57,374 nucleotides of DNA from Clostridia bacterium. GTDB lineage: Bacteria; Bacillota; Clostridia; Christensenellales; Aristaeellaceae. A model generated the notes under the pieces. It did not search any database, had not been told where the DNA came from, and saw nothing but the letters and a program-made list of their open reading frames with translations. The stretch spans positions 1-57,374 of the forward strand of contig JAFPWU010000030.1 in assembly GCA_017412715.1 (NCBI GenBank), given 5' to 3'. Of this stretch, positions 43,394 through 52,582 are shown one piece after another. Both the position numbers and the translations under genes were made by a program. The first letter of the stretch is position 1; each line of letters starts with the position of its first letter.

Positions 43394-44713
43394 ATGGGAT
43401 ATTCTGTTGGAGCGGTTTCCCTGGGCTGCAATAAAAACCGTGTGGATACGGAAACCGCTCTCGGCCTGCTGCAGGACCGGGGATACCGCATTGTGTCCGA
43501 CCCTTCCCAGGCTGATATTCTTCTGGTGAATACCTGCGGATTTATCGATCCCGCCAAGGAGGAATCCATCAACACGATTCTCGAGATGGCGGAATATAAA
43601 CAGACCGGCCGCTGCAGGCTGCTCGTGGTAACCGGATGCCTGGCCCAGCGATATGAAAATGATCTGCTGACCGAACTGCCGGAGATCGATCTGCTGCTGG
43701 GCGTCAATCAGTACGCCACCCTGGCGGACCGGATCGAGCAGGCGCTGGCCGGAAAACGGATTCATGCCTGTCAGGATGACCTGACTTATTTCGAGCAGGA
43801 CCGGGTTCTGACCACGCCCTTCTATACCGCCTATACCCGCATCGGGGAAGGCTGTTCCAACCGCTGTACCTTCTGCGCCATTCCCCTGATCCGGGGACCC
43901 TACCGCAGCCGCGGGGAGGAGGAGATTCTCCAGGAAATACGCAAGCTTTCCGCCCGGGGCGTCCGGGAGCATGTGCTGGTCGCCCAGGATACCACCCGAT
44001 GGGGGACGGACCGGGGCGGACACAGCCAGCTTCCCTCCCTGATGAGAAAAATAGCACAGATTCAGGGCGTGGACTGGCTTCGGGTGCTCTACTGCTATCC
44101 GGACGAAACCAGCGATGAGCTGCTGGACCTGCTGGCGGGAACCCCGGGCGTTTGCCCCTATCTGGATATTCCCATTCAGCATATTCATCCGGACATTCTG
44201 CACCGCATGCACCGCCTTGGAACCCGGGAGGATATCATCCGCTGCGTCCGGGGCGCAAAGGAACGGGGACTGACCCTCAGGACCACTCTGATTACCGGAT
44301 TTCCCGGGGAAACGGAGGACCAGTTCCGGGAACTGCTGGACTTTGTCCAGGAGGCTGAGTTTGACAGACTGGGCGCTTTCGCCTATTCTCCTGAGGAGGG
44401 AACTCCCGCGGCCCGCATGAAGGACCAGATTCCTGAGGAAGTAAAACAGGAAAGGCTGGACCGGCTGATGACCCTGCAAGCGGGGATTTCCCTGAAGCTG
44501 AACCGGAAGAGAATCGGAACCACGGAGCAGATTCTGGTCACGGACGTGAATCCGGAGAAGCATCTCGCCCTCGGCCGCAGCCGGCTGGAAGCTCCCGAGA
44601 CGGACGGGGAAATCGTCTTCACCTGGCAGGATAAGGCTCCTGAAATCGGCTCTTTCGTCCCTGTCCGCCTTACCCGGGCGGAGACTTATGACCTGATGGG
44701 AGAAATGATATGA
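43394..44713 (+). CDS. rimO: Ribosomal protein S12 methylthiotransferase RimO
   Basis: 439 residues from ATG 43394 (AAAGGAGGAAC upstream); the open frame extends much further left only because it is antisense to polA. N-terminal MTTase domain (VGAVSLGCNKNRVDTE, LVNTCGFI, VTGCLAQRY) binds one cluster. The radical SAM motif is CSNRCTFC, with the segments IPLIRGPYRSR and RTTLITGFPGETE. A C-terminal TRAM domain follows. It adds a methylthio group to an Asp of ribosomal protein S12. Overlaps pgsA by four bases. Confidence 0.94.
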   Translation: MGYSVGAVSLGCNKNRVDTETALGLLQDRGYRIVSDPSQADILLVNTCGFIDPAKEESINTILEMAEYKQTGRCRLLVVTGCLAQRYENDLLTELPEIDLLLGVNQYATLADRIEQALAGKRIHACQDDLTYFEQDRVLTTPFYTAYTRIGEGCSNRCTFCAIPLIRGPYRSRGEEEILQEIRKLSARGVREHVLVAQDTTRWGTDRGGHSQLPSLMRKIAQIQGVDWLRVLYCYPDETSDELLDLLAGTPGVCPYLDIPIQHIHPDILHRMHRLGTREDIIRCVRGAKERGLTLRTTLITGFPGETEDQFRELLDFVQEAEFDRLGAFAYSPEEGTPAARMKDQIPEEVKQERLDRLMTLQAGISLKLNRKRIGTTEQILVTDVNPEKHLALGRSRLEAPETDGEIVFTWQDKAPEIGSFVPVRLTRAETYDLMGEMI

Positions 44714-45237
44714 ACTGGCCAAACCGATTGAGTATTCTTCGGGTCTGCTGCGTTCCGGTGCTGATTTTGCTGCTGGCCCTTTCCGAGCCCTGGTGCAGAT
44801 GGGCGGCGGCGGCCGTCTTTGCCCTGGCCTCCTTCTCCGATTTTCTCGACGGGTATCTGGCCCGGAAAAACGGATGGGTGACCACCTTCGGAAAATTCAT
44901 TGATCCCGTAGCCGATAAGCTGCTGGTGGTATCCTCGCTGATCCTGCTTACCTCCCTTTCCCTGGTTCCCGCCTGGATGACGGTGCTGATTCTGGCGAGG
45001 GAGCTGAGCGTGGACGGCCTGCGGATGATCGCCATTTCCAACGGCAAGGTCATTGCCGCGGGTCCCCTGGGAAAGATTAAAACCGCCAGCCAGATGCTGA
45101 TGATTCTGATGGTGCTGATTCTACGAACCCCCCTGTTTTCATGGCCTGTCGGCATCATCCTGGGCATCTGGGTCTGTCTGATCACCCTTTGGAGCGGGAT
45201 TGATTATTTCCGGAAAAACATGGATCTGTTTTCCTGA
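44710..45237 (+). CDS. pgsA: CDP-diacylglycerol-glycerol-3-phosphate 3-phosphatidyltransferase
   Basis: 175 residues, about four to five membrane segments. Carries the CDP-alcohol phosphotransferase motif SDFLDGYLARKNGWVTTFGK followed by FIDPVADK, with all four Asp. Makes phosphatidylglycerol phosphate from CDP-diacylglycerol and glycerol 3-phosphate. Co-translated with rimO, an arrangement common in Bacillota. Confidence 0.93.
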   Translation: MNWPNRLSILRVCCVPVLILLLALSEPWCRWAAAAVFALASFSDFLDGYLARKNGWVTTFGKFIDPVADKLLVVSSLILLTSLSLVPAWMTVLILARELSVDGLRMIAISNGKVIAAGPLGKIKTASQMLMILMVLILRTPLFSWPVGIILGIWVCLITLWSGIDYFRKNMDLFS

Positions 45238-45255
45238 GGAGTTTTCCAGAGGTAT

Positions 45256-45537
45256 TTTTCCACAGGCCGGTTAATTCCCTGAAAACCGTGGAAAACATGT
45301 TTCTGTTTTATGAAGCATTTTCAAATCGTTTCATACTTTTGAAACTTATGATGAAAATGACTGGCAAAGCTCCCCGGCGGCCCCGCTTTTTCCCGAAAAC
45401 CTGTGGATGGATTCGCCCGTTTATTCAACTGTTTTCCACAGAGCAGATCCCTTATTTCATCCGCTTTTCGGATGTTTTCCACAGAATCCACACCCCTTAT
45501 TACGATTACGATATTATTTTATATATATTATGATTAT
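45256..45537 (+). other. oriC: Putative chromosomal replication origin (oriC)
   Basis: The 347-base gap before dnaN contains DnaA-box-like nonamers TTTTCCACA at 45256, 45432 and 45475, a reversed TTTTCCACG at 45287-45295, a reversed CCATCCACA at 45402-45410 and GAATCCACA at 45484. They are followed by an AT-rich stretch (45497-45537, with ATTACG repeated and a run of TAT) that fits an unwinding element. A stem CTCCGGG/CCCGGAG (45541-45559) lies in the dnaN leader. No box matches TTATCCACA exactly. dnaA is not adjacent. Nearby parS sites support the call. Confidence 0.65.
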
Positions 45538-45584
45538 GACCTCCGGGTTTTTCCCGGAGCGGCTGCTGAAAGGAAGAAAAACCG

Positions 45585-46700
45585 ATGAAATTCAACATGA
45601 ACAATCAGGATCTGCTGGAAGGACTGAATACGGTAACCCGGGCCCTTTCCTCCCGCCCCGCCAAACAGATTCTTGACGGGGTGCTCCTCGTGGCTCAGGA
45701 CGGACGGATCACCATGACCTGCTCCGACGGATCTCTGACCATCGAGTATACGAATGTGGCCGAGGTTCTGGAGGAAGGCCAGACGGTGCTGCCGGGAAGA
45801 ATCTTTTCGGAGCTGATCCGGAAAATGCCCGACGGACAGGTGCAGGTCAGCGTTCAGAATGACAGGTCCGCTTCCATTCGGTGTCAGAAATCCCGCAGCA
45901 ATCTGGCGATTATGAATCCGGACGAATATCCGGAAATCTTCGCGCTGAAAAATCTGAACTCCATTAAAATTCCGCAGAAAAAGCTCAAGGAGATGATTTC
46001 TCATGTGAGCTTTGCCATCGCCACGGACGAGAGCCGGCAGATTCTGACCGGATGCCTGCTGGAAGTGAGCCGGAACGAAGCCAGGCTCGTGGCGCTGGAC
46101 GGTTTCCGCCTGGCCATGCAGAAGCTCTTCCAGCCCTTTGATCTTCCGGAGGGAGTGGATGTGCTGAAGGCAGTCATTCCGGGAAAGGTGATCAATGAGC
46201 TGAGCCGGATTCTTCCGGACGACGACGCTTTTTGCACCCTTCTCTTCGACCAGGGCCGCATGCAGTGCATGTTCGGCAATATCCGCCTGAGCGCGGTGCT
46301 GCTGGCCGGGGAATACATTGATTATCGGAGGATTATTCCCACCCAGTTCAAGACCAGGGCCAAAGCGGACCGTTTCGTGGTAAACGATGCCATCGACCGG
46401 GCCAGCCTCATGGCTAGGGAGGGTAAGAATAATCTGATCAAGATGAGCTTCCGGGATCAGATTCTCCGCATCACCTCCAACGCTGAGCTGGGCGACGTGG
46501 AGGAGGAAATGGAGGCGGACCTTCAGGGGGATCCGATCGATATTGCCTTCAATGCCAGATACATCGTGGATGTGATCAAGAATGTGGAAGACAAGGATCT
46601 GTTCATGAACTTCAATTCCAGCGTCAGCCCCTGCGTGGTGATGCCCCCCTCCGGGGATCAGTACGTCTATCTGATCCTGCCGGTTCGCATGTTCGGCTAA
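45585..46700 (+). CDS. dnaN: DNA polymerase III beta sliding clamp
   Basis: 371 residues. Three clamp folds; typical segments are NTVTRALSSRPAKQILDGVL, PGRIFSELIRKMPDG, LDGFRLAMQK and the C-terminal VVMPPSGDQYVYLILPVRM. Tethers the replicase to DNA. AAAGGAAGAAAAACCG precedes the ATG. Followed by recF, as in the classic origin cluster, but dnaA is replaced upstream by pgsA and rimO. Confidence 0.95.
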   Translation: MKFNMNNQDLLEGLNTVTRALSSRPAKQILDGVLLVAQDGRITMTCSDGSLTIEYTNVAEVLEEGQTVLPGRIFSELIRKMPDGQVQVSVQNDRSASIRCQKSRSNLAIMNPDEYPEIFALKNLNSIKIPQKKLKEMISHVSFAIATDESRQILTGCLLEVSRNEARLVALDGFRLAMQKLFQPFDLPEGVDVLKAVIPGKVINELSRILPDDDAFCTLLFDQGRMQCMFGNIRLSAVLLAGEYIDYRRIIPTQFKTRAKADRFVVNDAIDRASLMAREGKNNLIKMSFRDQILRITSNAELGDVEEEMEADLQGDPIDIAFNARYIVDVIKNVEDKDLFMNFNSSVSPCVVMPPSGDQYVYLILPVRMFG

Positions 46701-46778
46701 GGATTTCCAGGGCTTTCAGGCAGCGCGATGAGATATATTCCCGCGCTGCTTTTCTCACTTTTACCGCAAGGAGACAAG

Positions 46779-47945
46779 ATGGTCATTGAAAGAATTGAAC
46801 TGAACCATTTTCGGAATTATGACCGGCTGGTTCTTGAGCCCCATGAAGGAATCAATATTTTTTTCGGCCAGAATGGCTCCGGCAAGACAAACCTCCTGGA
46901 AGCAATTCATTACTGCGGGCTCGGCAAAAGTCACCGCATCACCCAGGATATCAACGCGGTCCAGATGGGAGCTTCCGGATGTTCCTGCAGGCTTTCCGTC
47001 AAAAACAGATTATCCCGGAACGATCTGGAGATTCGCCTTCAGCCCGGCGACGAGTCAGTGAAATCCGTATGGATTGACCAGAAGCGGGCCGCCCGGCTTT
47101 CTGAAATGATGGGGGTCCTCCGGTGCGTGATCTTCAGCCCGGAGGATCTTGATCTGATTAAGGACGGACCTTCGGTCCGACGCCGATTCCTGGACATGAT
47201 GATCAGCCAGATCAGCAGGCCCTATTTTATCGCTCTGCAGCAGTACCGGACCGCGATGAACCAGCGAAGCGCCATTCTTCGAAAAGCCCGGCTGGAAAAT
47301 ACCCGGATTGATCCCATGATTGAAGATTTTGAGGCGGCCATGTGCGAGCAGGCGAAGCTGATCTGCGGGGAGCGCATTAAATATACGGGAGAGCTGGCTC
47401 AGGCGGGACACACGCTGTACCAGCAGATCAGCGGAAAAGAATCGGAGGACTTTCTGATTCAGTATCGCCCCTCCGTCCGGGAATTTCAGGAGGATCCCTC
47501 CTCCCTGCTTCACCGGTTAAAGGAATCCAGGGAAGAAGATCTGAAAAACGGAACCACCTCCGCGGGGCCCCATCGGGACGATCTTCTGCTTTCGCTGAAT
47601 CAGAAGAGCATGAAGCTGTATGCGTCCCAGGGTCAGATGAGAACCGGAGCCCTCAGCCTTAAGCTGGCCCAGATGCGGATTTATCAGCAGACGGTTCAGG
47701 ATCAGCCGGTGCTCCTGCTGGACGATGTCATGAGCGAGCTGGATCTTGAACGCAGAATGAATCTGCTTCGGGTAATGGATGGGGTTCAGACCTTTATTAC
47801 CTGCAGCGATGAAGGGGATCTGGCCTCCTGGCAGAATCACAGGACGTATGAGGTTAAAAACCTGAAGGGCTCCGCCAGCATCGAAATTCGGAAACAGGGA
47901 TCTGAAAAACCCGCAGTATCATGGAGCGAGCCGATCTTTGAATAA
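46779..47945 (+). CDS. recF: DNA repair and recombination protein RecF
   Basis: 388 residues from ATG 46779 (AAGGAGACAAG upstream); the frame from 46728 lacks such a site. Walker A is FGQNGSGKTNLLEAI, the SMC-like signature is ASQGQMRTGALSLKLA and Walker B VLLLDDVMSELD. Loads RecA at gapped DNA with RecO and RecR. Third step of the dnaN-recF-addA run. Confidence 0.94.
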   Translation: MVIERIELNHFRNYDRLVLEPHEGINIFFGQNGSGKTNLLEAIHYCGLGKSHRITQDINAVQMGASGCSCRLSVKNRLSRNDLEIRLQPGDESVKSVWIDQKRAARLSEMMGVLRCVIFSPEDLDLIKDGPSVRRRFLDMMISQISRPYFIALQQYRTAMNQRSAILRKARLENTRIDPMIEDFEAAMCEQAKLICGERIKYTGELAQAGHTLYQQISGKESEDFLIQYRPSVREFQEDPSSLLHRLKESREEDLKNGTTSAGPHRDDLLLSLNQKSMKLYASQGQMRTGALSLKLAQMRIYQQTVQDQPVLLLDDVMSELDLERRMNLLRVMDGVQTFITCSDEGDLASWQNHRTYEVKNLKGSASIEIRKQGSEKPAVSWSEPIFE

Positions 47946-47968
47946 ATTCTGCTCGGGCTTTTCTTAAA

Positions 47969-47984
47969 TGTTTCACGTGAAACA
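47969..47984. other. parS centromere site 1
   Basis: TGTTTCACGTGAAACA, the exact 16-bp consensus bound by Spo0J/ParB in Bacillota, in the recF-addA intergenic gap. Such sites cluster near the replication origin. Confidence 0.93.
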
Positions 47985-48004
47985 TTCGACAGAGAGGGAT
48001 CAAA

Positions 48005-51000
48005 ATGCCAGAATGGACAGCAGCACAGCAGGCCGTTATTCAGTCTGAGGCGCCGGAGCTGATTTGCAGCGCGGCTGCGGGCAGCGGAAAAACGGCGGTC
48101 ATGATTGAACGGATCGTACGGCTTCTCCGCGGGGGCGCGGAACCCGACAGCTTTCTGATTATGACCTTCACCAACGCGGCCGCCGCGGAAATGAAGGAGA
48201 AAATCAGGAACCGGCTGTATCAGGAAAAAAACAATCCTGTGCTTCGGGAAGCCCTGGACCGGATTGACAGCATGCAGATATCCACCATCCATGCCTTCTG
48301 CCAGCAGCTGATCCGCAATCAGTTTCAGCTGGTGGATCTGGATCCTGATTTTCAGATCTGTGACGCGTCCCAGAGCAGAATTCTCTTTCATCAGGCCTTT
48401 CAGGATGCCTGCGGACAGATGGAAAAGAATCATCCCGAACAATTTCGTCTGCTGAAATCCAGATTTGAGCTGAAAAAGGCGGAAGCCCTGATTCAGAACC
48501 TGTACCCTTTTCTCATGTCCCAGCCGAATCCCATGGAATGGATGAAGCAGGTGATTGACAGCATTCCTTTTTCTTTCTCTCCGGAACATCCCTGGATGAA
48601 ATGCCTTCTGCAGATGGCTCAGGAGCAGCTGATGATCGCGGAAATTCATCTCCACAGGATGTATGTGATGTTTCAGGAACCCTTCTCCCTGGAATCCTTT
48701 CGGGAAACCTGGAAAAAGGACGCGGAATTGTTTCACGTGAAACAGGAAAACGTCCTGCATCCGGGTCATGCTTCCGGAAAGGCGGAATTTGCGAGGCAGA
48801 AGACCGTAAAGGGTCTGACGGTCCAGGAAAGCGACTGGAAGGACAGATACGGAAAGCTGCGGGATGAATATAAGAAAAAAATCACCAGGGCGGATGAACT
48901 TCTTTTAAACGACGCGGAAAAGACCGTGCGGGAATGGCAGAACATGAAGGAATCCCTGCAGGTTCTGCAGCTGTTTATCCAGACCATGTCGGACCTTTTT
49001 CAGATCATGAAAAAAAGCAGAGTGCTGGCGGACTTTCAGGATCTGGAACAGTACGCGGTTCAGATTCTGCAGGATCCCCGGGGAGCGGAGGAGGCCCGTT
49101 CCGCCTGGCGGTATGTATTTATTGACGAATGTCAGGATAATTCGGCCGTACAGAATAAAATAATCGAACTGCTTCAGCATCCGGAAAACCACCTGTTCAT
49201 GGTAGGGGATATCAAACAGAGCATCTATCGCTTCCGCCTGGCGGAACCGATGCAGTTTATCCGGAAAATTCAGGATTACCGGAATGATCAGCGAAACAGG
49301 GAAGTCATTTATCTGCAGTCCAATTTCAGATCCAGGCCGGAAATTCTGGAAACCACGAACCGGGTATTCCGATCCGTCATGAAGGAAGGCGTGACGGAAA
49401 TTACCTATGGCCCGGAAGAAGAGCTGGTTGCGGGACGAAAAACGGAAGGATATGATCCGGTGCAGATTATCCGGATCGACAGGGGCCAGCAGGATCTGAG
49501 CAGCCTGGAAGCGACAGCCGCCTTTCTGCAGGATGAAATACTGACCCTGCTGCAGACCCCCTATCCGGAAAAAGGCAGGAATTATCAGTATCGGGATATG
49601 GTGATCCTGATGCCGGCCGTTCATACCGACGGCCCGCTGCTGGCCCAGGAGCTGGAAAAAAGGAATATACCGGTGTTTTACGACGGTTCCGGGGATTACT
49701 ATCAGCTGCGGGAAATTCAGATGATCCGGAATCTGCTGGAATGGATCGACTATCCGCTGCAGGATCTTCCGCTGATCTCCGTGCTGCAGGAAAATCCTTT
49801 TCTGTTTACGGAGGAAGAGCTGAGTGTGATCCGGCTGAAATATCCGGAGAAGGATATTCCCTTTTATCGGGCCTTTGCCAGGTGCGCGGAAGAAACCTCC
49901 GACCTGGGAGAAAGGTGCCGCCAGGTAGAAAAAAAGAGAGTCCGCTGGCAGCAGCTGGCGGAAGGAATGCATGTCAGCGAACTGATCTGGCAGCTGTATC
50001 ACGAGACGGGAATCTACTATATTCTCGGATCGGATCCGGCCGGAGAAGTAAAGCAGGCCAATCTGCGAATGCTGGCCCAGCAGGCGGCGGACGCGGAGAG
50101 CAGGGGCATTCGCACCCTGAGGCAGTTTCTTTCCCATATGAGGGACCAGCAGGCCTATGGGGAGCAGCAGAGCGCCACGCTGCTGGGGGATCAGGACGAC
50201 CTGGTGAGAATCATGACGGTCCATAAGAGCAAGGGACTGCAGTTCCCCGTGGTATTCTGCGCGGGGATGGATAAAAGTCCGCTGGGAAAGGATCCGGCAG
50301 GAATTCTGGCCCACAGTGAGTTGGGACTTTGCATGGATTATAAGGACCCGGATCACCGGATTTCCCGGCCGACCCTGGCCTCGGCGATCTTCCAGTGGAA
50401 ACGCAGGCGGGAAGAAATGGCGGAAAAGGTGCGCCTGCTTTACGTGGCGATGACCAGGCCCCAGGAAAAGCTGTATATGATGACCTGTCAGGAGACGAAT
50501 CCGCTCTGGTCCATGCCGGAGAGTGACGGAAGAATTCTGCTGGCGGAGTCCTTTACCGACTGGTGGATGCCAGTGATGATGCAGGAAAACGCGAAAAAAA
50601 TATCCACAGGTTATGCACATGATGAAAAGCCTTATGAAATAAGGACATTTGAGATTAATCAACAAAAAATTGTGGAAAATGTAAATAATATCCACAGTTT
50701 GGCAGGATGGCTTGAGGCAACGCTTTCGGCGCCGGTTGTGGATAATCTGTGGAAAAAAACGGAGGAGCAGAAGGAACCCCCCGTCCTGGTGAAAAGATCG
50801 GTGACTTCCCTGGTCAGATCCGCTCAGCAGGAGGTAGCGCCGGAGGAAGAAGAGGATCTGGAGGAGGAAACCGCGGAGAAAAAGAGAATGCCGGACGCGC
50901 TGAGCCGAAGGCTGAAAACCGGGGAGATGCCGGATATGCCGGCCTTCATGAAAAAAGAGGGAAAGGGCGGGGCGGCCTGGCGGGGAACCCTGACCCACAG

Positions 51001-51460
51001 AATTCTGTCCCTGATGGATCTTGAAAAAATGAGAAGGGGAATCCCGCCCGAGGAGGTGCTCCGGGAAGAAAAGGAGCGGATGATCCGGAATCATATGGCC
51101 ACCCCCCAGGAGCTGGAGCAGGTCAGCGACGCGCAGATTGCCGGCTTCTGGAAATCCGGAACGGGACAGCGGATTCTTCAGTCTCCGGAGGTCCATCGGG
51201 AATGGAACTTTAACCTCCTGATCCGGCGGGAGGAACCCATGATTCTCCAGGGAGTGATCGACTGCGTCTTCCGGGAAGGAGAGGAATGGGTGATTCTGGA
51301 TTACAAGACCGACAGCGTTCGGAAGGTGGAGGAGCTGAAGGAAAAATACACGGCCCAGGTGATGTGGTACGCGAAAGCCGTCGGGGAACTGACGGGCAGA
51401 AAGGTGAAGGAAGCGTCCCTGTATGCGCTTTCAAAGGACGCGCTGCTGAGGATTCTGTAG
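48005..51460 (+). CDS. addA: ATP-dependent helicase/nuclease subunit A
   Basis: 1151 residues. UvrD-like helicase with Q motif and Walker A (WTAAQQAVI; CSAAAGSGKTAVM), TFTNAAAAEMKEKI, STIHAFCQQLI, VFIDECQDNS and VRIMTVHKSKGLQFPVVFC. The C-terminal RecB-type nuclease has VILDYKTDS. With AddB it processes double-strand breaks for recombination. addB, normally just upstream in Bacillota, is not here. A parS site (48729-48744) and six DnaA-box-like sites (50600-50756) lie inside the coding sequence, the latter in a locally AT-rich part between helicase and nuclease domains. Confidence 0.92.
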   Translation: MPEWTAAQQAVIQSEAPELICSAAAGSGKTAVMIERIVRLLRGGAEPDSFLIMTFTNAAAAEMKEKIRNRLYQEKNNPVLREALDRIDSMQISTIHAFCQQLIRNQFQLVDLDPDFQICDASQSRILFHQAFQDACGQMEKNHPEQFRLLKSRFELKKAEALIQNLYPFLMSQPNPMEWMKQVIDSIPFSFSPEHPWMKCLLQMAQEQLMIAEIHLHRMYVMFQEPFSLESFRETWKKDAELFHVKQENVLHPGHASGKAEFARQKTVKGLTVQESDWKDRYGKLRDEYKKKITRADELLLNDAEKTVREWQNMKESLQVLQLFIQTMSDLFQIMKKSRVLADFQDLEQYAVQILQDPRGAEEARSAWRYVFIDECQDNSAVQNKIIELLQHPENHLFMVGDIKQSIYRFRLAEPMQFIRKIQDYRNDQRNREVIYLQSNFRSRPEILETTNRVFRSVMKEGVTEITYGPEEELVAGRKTEGYDPVQIIRIDRGQQDLSSLEATAAFLQDEILTLLQTPYPEKGRNYQYRDMVILMPAVHTDGPLLAQELEKRNIPVFYDGSGDYYQLREIQMIRNLLEWIDYPLQDLPLISVLQENPFLFTEEELSVIRLKYPEKDIPFYRAFARCAEETSDLGERCRQVEKKRVRWQQLAEGMHVSELIWQLYHETGIYYILGSDPAGEVKQANLRMLAQQAADAESRGIRTLRQFLSHMRDQQAYGEQQSATLLGDQDDLVRIMTVHKSKGLQFPVVFCAGMDKSPLGKDPAGILAHSELGLCMDYKDPDHRISRPTLASAIFQWKRRREEMAEKVRLLYVAMTRPQEKLYMMTCQETNPLWSMPESDGRILLAESFTDWWMPVMMQENAKKISTGYAHDEKPYEIRTFEINQQKIVENVNNIHSLAGWLEATLSAPVVDNLWKKTEEQKEPPVLVKRSVTSLVRSAQQEVAPEEEEDLEEETAEKKRMPDALSRRLKTGEMPDMPAFMKKEGKGGAAWRGTLTHRILSLMDLEKMRRGIPPEEVLREEKERMIRNHMATPQELEQVSDAQIAGFWKSGTGQRILQSPEVHREWNFNLLIRREEPMILQGVIDCVFREGEEWVILDYKTDSVRKVEELKEKYTAQVMWYAKAVGELTGRKVKEASLYALSKDALLRIL
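48729..48744. other. parS centromere site 2, inside addA
   Basis: A second exact TGTTTCACGTGAAACA, 760 bases from the first. It is read as codons for LFHVKQ at about residue 241 of AddA, so protein and centromere functions are encoded by the same bases. Confidence 0.92.
50600..50756. other. DnaA-box cluster inside addA
   Basis: Six nonamers in 157 bases: ATATCCACA (50600), TTATGCACA (50611), reversed TTTTCCACA (50671-50679), ATATCCACA (50688), reversed TTATCCACA (50737-50745) and reversed TTTTCCACA (50748-50756). Two fit TTATNCACA perfectly, better than any box before dnaN. The segment is AT-rich compared with the rest of addA. It could titrate DnaA or be part of a split origin. Confidence 0.55.
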
Positions 51461-51547
51461 CTCGATTTGTAAAAACCCGCATGAAAAAAGACCAGAAAGT
51501 TTTCCACAAGCCGGAGGCCTTGAAAAATAAGGAGAGTTAAAAAAGAA

Positions 51548-51590
51548 AAAACCGGAAGCCTTGAAAAATAAGGCTTCCGGTTTTACACAA
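51548..51590 (+). terminator. Rho-independent terminator after addA
   Basis: 15-bp perfect arms AAAACCGGAAGCCTT (51548-51562) and AAGGCTTCCGGTTTT (51570-51584). The sequence CCGGAGGCCTTGAAAAATAA with GG just upstream (51511-51532) is a near copy of 51552-51573, so the first arm and loop are duplicated. Confidence 0.85.
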
Positions 51591-51615
51591 GCAACAAAGA
51601 TAATAAATTCCTGAA

Positions 51616-51645
51616 TGTGGAAAACCTGTGGAAAAAAGTGGAAAA
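51616..51645. other. DnaA-box triplet after addA
   Basis: TGTGGAAAA at 51616-51624 and 51627-51635 and AGTGGAAAA at 51637-51645, all reversed TTTTCCACA-type boxes about 10-11 bases apart (one helical turn), with another box at 51500-51508. They follow an AT-rich stretch (51585-51612). Confidence 0.5.
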
Positions 51646-51679
51646 AATCCTGAAGGGCGGGACCCCGGAGAAAAAAGAA

Positions 51680-52582
51680 TCACTCCGAGGTTTCTTCCTC
51701 CCCGGACTGCGGGAGCTGGGACTCAGGCTCCGCCAGCTGGGGCAGGGGGAGGTCCGATTCCGCGAAGGGACTGTCTTCCATGGTATCCAGGGTTACCTCC
51801 TCCGCCTCCGCGGGGGGCGTTTCCTTCACGGGGAAGGAGATGTTCATATAACCGTCCTCATCGAAATCCAGCAGGATACAGTCCCCGATTCCGGGCATGG
51901 CCAGGACCTCCGTAGTCCGGGAACTGGCGGTGCGGGCATATTCCAGGATGATTTCCGTCCGGTGAAAATAATGCATGGGGATCAGCAGCCGGGGCTTGAC
52001 CTGCAGGATGAAATAATTGGCGCCGGCTTCGAACATGGTGCCCTGCCGGGGATCCACCGGGAAGAAGGCCACGTCCACCTGCTCCCTGCTCAGCGGTTTA
52101 ACAGCGCGGACAAATTCCTGTTCGGCCTCGTCAATCTCCTGGAGCGTGGATTCATCCCGCCAGTGCCAGAAATTCAGATCCCCGGCGTGGAAAAAGGTCC
52201 GGCCGTGGATATTCAGCAGGAAGGAGACCCCCAGATCGGTGGACTCAAAAGCGGTCACGGTAATCCCCGGATCCAGGGTCAGGGAGTCTCCCGGCGCCAT
52301 GCGCTTTCCCCGGGTTCCGACGGGCATGTCGGAAGAAACGAAATAGGACACATCGGCCTGTTCCTTCCAGGTAAACACGATGGGATCCAGATGATCAATA
52401 TGCTCGTGGGAAATGAATACGAAGACCTTACGGTATCGGGAAAGCTGGCTGGGGAGAATCTGACGGGAACCCGTCAGCTCCTGTCTTTCTCCGCGCCAGT
52501 AATCAAATACAAAGAACAGATCATCCGCTTCAATGGAAAACCCGCTATGAAAATAGTGCGTTATCCTGAATTGAGAGACCAT
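51680..52582 (-). CDS. Metallo-beta-lactamase-fold (UlaG-like) hydrolase
   Basis: 300 residues from ATG 52582 (CGGAGGTGCAG upstream); the longer frame to 52690 covers the promoter leader. Opens FRITHYFHSGFSIEADDLFF, then has the metal motif SHEHIDHLD, FHAGDLNFWHW and IPMHYFH near residue 220. The type is close to UlaG/YycJ-like lactonases and nucleases of unknown substrate. The last 60 residues are acidic and Glu/Pro-rich, probably disordered. Confidence 0.78.
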   Translation of the reverse strand: MVSQFRITHYFHSGFSIEADDLFFVFDYWRGERQELTGSRQILPSQLSRYRKVFVFISHEHIDHLDPIVFTWKEQADVSYFVSSDMPVGTRGKRMAPGDSLTLDPGITVTAFESTDLGVSFLLNIHGRTFFHAGDLNFWHWRDESTLQEIDEAEQEFVRAVKPLSREQVDVAFFPVDPRQGTMFEAGANYFILQVKPRLLIPMHYFHRTEIILEYARTASSRTTEVLAMPGIGDCILLDFDEDGYMNISFPVKETPPAEAEEVTLDTMEDSPFAESDLPLPQLAEPESQLPQSGEEETSE

